A DNA stretch of 64,000 nucleotides from Erythrobacter colymbi (GTDB taxonomy: Bacteria > Pseudomonadota > Alphaproteobacteria > Sphingomonadales > Sphingomonadaceae). The notes beneath the pieces were generated by a model. That model searched no databases and was not told the DNA's origin. It worked only from the letters and a program-made list of their open reading frames with translations. The stretch's first letter is position 1; every line of letters starts with the position of its first letter. The position numbers were made by a program, and so were the translations under genes. Below are positions 62,397 to 64,000 of the stretch, one piece after another. The stretch lies in the NCBI RefSeq assembly GCF_002155685.1, contig NZ_MUYK01000005.1, positions 124,001 through 188,000 on the forward strand. The letters run 5' to 3'.

Positions 62397-62757
62397 GGAG
62401 GGGTCTTGCCTCTTTCCTGTGCGCGCGGGCTGTTGGTACGTGCCGCAACGCCGATCAAAACACTGTGCCGGACGGGTAGCCGGAGACGTGAAAAACGACT
62501 GCACGGGGCAGCACCAACCGGTGCAGCCGTACAGCCTGCCTGAATTCGTCTCACGGAAAAGCCGGGCTTCCTTCCGTATGCACGCACCCGCGATGTAGCG
62601 CGCATTGCTCGAAGCCGGTCGACTCGGATCGCCCAGATAGGTAGCCATCGGCCCCAAGTCAATGCAGGCGCGGGCGGCCGCTTCCCATTTCATCGCAAGC
62701 ATGCGAATGGCGACGCCTCTGGCTGCGAACGGGCAGAACACGGGGGCATACGAGAGA
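62397..62757. other. Upstream region of rpoB and the methyltransferase
   Basis: About 360 bp of noncoding sequence that should hold the rpoBC promoter. A hairpin GCACC-AACC-GGTGC sits at 62511-62524, with a T-run on the minus strand about 15-20 bp further towards rpoB (around 62491-62495), so a leader attenuator or a terminator is possible. No clear -35/-10 pair was found. The frames crossing this stretch are shadows. Confidence 0.4.
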
Positions 62758-63792
62758 ATGGCGGACGACGCGAGCGCACGGACCTTCGACCGGCCGGAAA
62801 TCTTCCTCTCGCTCGGCCTGTCGCTGGTGAAGCAGGACAAGGGCGCGATGGTCGAGGCGCTGATCGCCGAGACGCTGGGCCGCCATCCGGACAATCCGCT
62901 CTATCACGCCATCGCCCGCATGATCCGCAGCCACAAGGTCCCGCGCTGGCACGCGGTGATGCTGGCCGACGATCCGCGCAACGCCGCCTACAGCGCCGCG
63001 ATCGCGGCCGTCGCGCCCGGGCGGGTGGTGCTCGACATCGGCACGGGATCGGGCCTGCTCGCCATGATCGCCGCGCGCGCGGGTGCGGAGCGGGTGGTGG
63101 CGTGCGAGGCCAATCCCGTCGTCGCCGAGGCTGCGCGGCGGATCGTTGCGGCCAACGGCCTCGATCACAAGATCACGATCCACGCCTGCCATTCCTCGAA
63201 GCTCGACCGCAGCATGATCGGCGGAGAGGGCGCGGAGCTAGTGATGTCGGAGATCTTCGCCGCGGACATCGTCGGCGAGGGGGTGATGCCCGCCCTCGCC
63301 CATGCCCGGGCCGAGCTTGCCGCACCGGACGCGGTCTTCCTGCCCGAGGTCGCCACCCTGCGCGTCGCGCTTGCCGAGCTCGACCCGCCGCCGTTCCGGC
63401 CGCTGGCCGCGGAGGGCTTCGACCTGTCCGGGTTCGAGGCGCTCTACCCGGCCCGCGAGTTCATCTCGGACCGGCCCGAGGCCCTCACCCTGCGCACCGA
63501 GCCGGCCGATCTGCTGCGGCTCGACTGGTCCTCGCCCGATCCCCTTCCCGTTACCGGCACCGCGCAGATCACGGTCGCGGCCAAAGGCGGGAGGGCCAAT
63601 GTCGTGGCGCAATGGCTGCGGATCGAGTTCGGCAGCGGCGTCGCCTACGAAAACGCACCCCATACCATGCCGGGCGCGCACTGGACGCCGCTATGCCATG
63701 CCCTGCACGCCCCGATCTCTCCCGCCGCCGGAGCCCCCGTCACCATCGGCGCATTCTACCATACCGACCAGCTGGCGCTCTGGGCGGCTTGA
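62758..63792 (+). CDS. PRMT-like class I SAM-dependent methyltransferase
   Basis: 344 residues from ATG 62758. SAM site [20 protein letters not shown], acidic strand [10 protein letters not shown], and [20 protein letters not shown], in which SEIF...GEG resembles the double-E region of protein arginine methyltransferases. C-terminal beta-barrel-like part ([30 protein letters not shown]). Probably modifies a protein; the target is unknown. The 62662 start lacks a ribosome site. Divergent from rpoB. Confidence 0.82.
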   Translation: MADDASARTFDRPEIFLSLGLSLVKQDKGAMVEALIAETLGRHPDNPLYHAIARMIRSHKVPRWHAVMLADDPRNAAYSAAIAAVAPGRVVLDIGTGSGLLAMIAARAGAERVVACEANPVVAEAARRIVAANGLDHKITIHACHSSKLDRSMIGGEGAELVMSEIFAADIVGEGVMPALAHARAELAAPDAVFLPEVATLRVALAELDPPPFRPLAAEGFDLSGFEALYPAREFISDRPEALTLRTEPADLLRLDWSSPDPLPVTGTAQITVAAKGGRANVVAQWLRIEFGSGVAYENAPHTMPGAHWTPLCHALHAPISPAAGAPVTIGAFYHTDQLALWAA

Positions 63793-63820
63793 GGGGTCTT
63801 ACCGGAAAACGACGCGCTCA

Positions 63821-63853
63821 ATATCGTTTTTCAATATTATTGATTGACGATAT
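63821..63853. promoter_or_regulatory. 33-bp nested palindrome, likely operator
   Basis: Arms ATATCGT and ACGATAT enclose a second palindrome, TCAATA-T-TATTGA, with 3-nt gaps (TTT and TTG) at symmetric places; 26 of 33 positions are symmetric. It lies 60 bp before the start at 63914, next to TTGACG (63845-63850), so it could be the operator of that gene's promoter. Confidence 0.55.
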
Positions 63854-63913
63854 GCCGACTCAGGCGTAGAGGTTCCTTATCGAATCACGATGTGATGCTT
63901 TAAGGAGATCGAT

Positions 63914-64000
63914 ATGACCCGCTTCGCCAACACCGCGCTCGCCGCCTGTGCCGCCTTCATCCTCTCGCTCGCGTCGATCGGTGCGATCGTCACCGTCCCG
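63914..64000 (+). CDS. Small secreted or membrane protein, N-terminus only
   Basis: ATG 63914 with AAGGAGA 6 nt upstream starts MTRFANTALAACAAFILSLA..., a signal-peptide or anchor-like sequence that runs off the window. Only 29 residues are visible, so no function can be given. The strong ribosome site and the upstream palindrome support a real, regulated gene. Confidence 0.7.
   Translation, partial: MTRFANTALAACAAFILSLASIGAIVTVP

Overview
The window is GC-rich alphaproteobacterial DNA. Its RpoB/RpoC, the large TonB-dependent receptor, and the receptor / tryptophan-halogenase / cupin gene set point to Sphingomonadales, probably the Erythrobacteraceae. That placement is inference from sequence style; no 16S rRNA or tRNA gene was found.

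Layout. (1) About 1-27,800 is an accessory island. It opens with the 3' end of a P4-type tyrosine integrase. Next comes a four-gene ubiquitin-like conjugation operon on the minus strand (Ub-like protein, E2-like, JAB-E1 fusion, DUF6527), divergent from an XRE repressor / ImmA-type protease pair. The two promoters share a duplicated 16-bp operator. The backbone that follows is a minus-strand mobilisation module (AlpA, two small proteins, a possible accessory protein, TraD coupling protein, MobF relaxase, ArdC antirestriction protein, then two small genes). It is interrupted between ardC and those two small genes by a 9.4-kb cargo on the plus strand: MORC/MutL-like ATPase, Z1 ATPase, PD-(D/E)XK protein (frameshifted), AIPR protein, plus a convergent cytosine methyltransferase and a Vsr nickase. 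No type IV secretion genes are visible, so the element looks mobilisable rather than self-transmissible. Beyond AlpA lie a broken Excalibur-type gene, a two-gene module of a PD-(D/E)XK nuclease and a caspase-like protease, a DUF2075 helicase remnant, and a hipBA toxin-antitoxin operon with four evenly spaced operators.

(2) About 28,000-51,850 is a chromosomal glycan-utilisation locus. It holds a secreted serine hydrolase, a FucP-type sugar transporter, a cupin-like protein, four overlapping halogenase-family genes (the third appears catalytically dead), a TonB-dependent receptor, a ROK sugar kinase, a ROK repressor, a LamG + GH2 glycosidase, a carboxylesterase, a mannose-6-phosphate isomerase-like protein and a DUF885 protein. 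A 25-bp AT-rich motif recurs ungapped in three promoter regions of the locus and is the best candidate operator for the ROK repressor. The kinase, the isomerase and the GH2/esterase pair suggest a mannoside or a related acetylated glycan as substrate.

(3) About 51,850-64,000 is housekeeping: gltX, a conserved unknown, rpoC and rpoB with a clear terminator after rpoC, a divergent PRMT-like methyltransferase, and the start of a small secreted or membrane protein preceded by a 33-bp nested palindrome.

The strongest candidates for undescribed biology are the ubiquitin-like operon apparently wired to an ImmA-type switch, the nuclease-caspase pair, and the ROK regulon motif.
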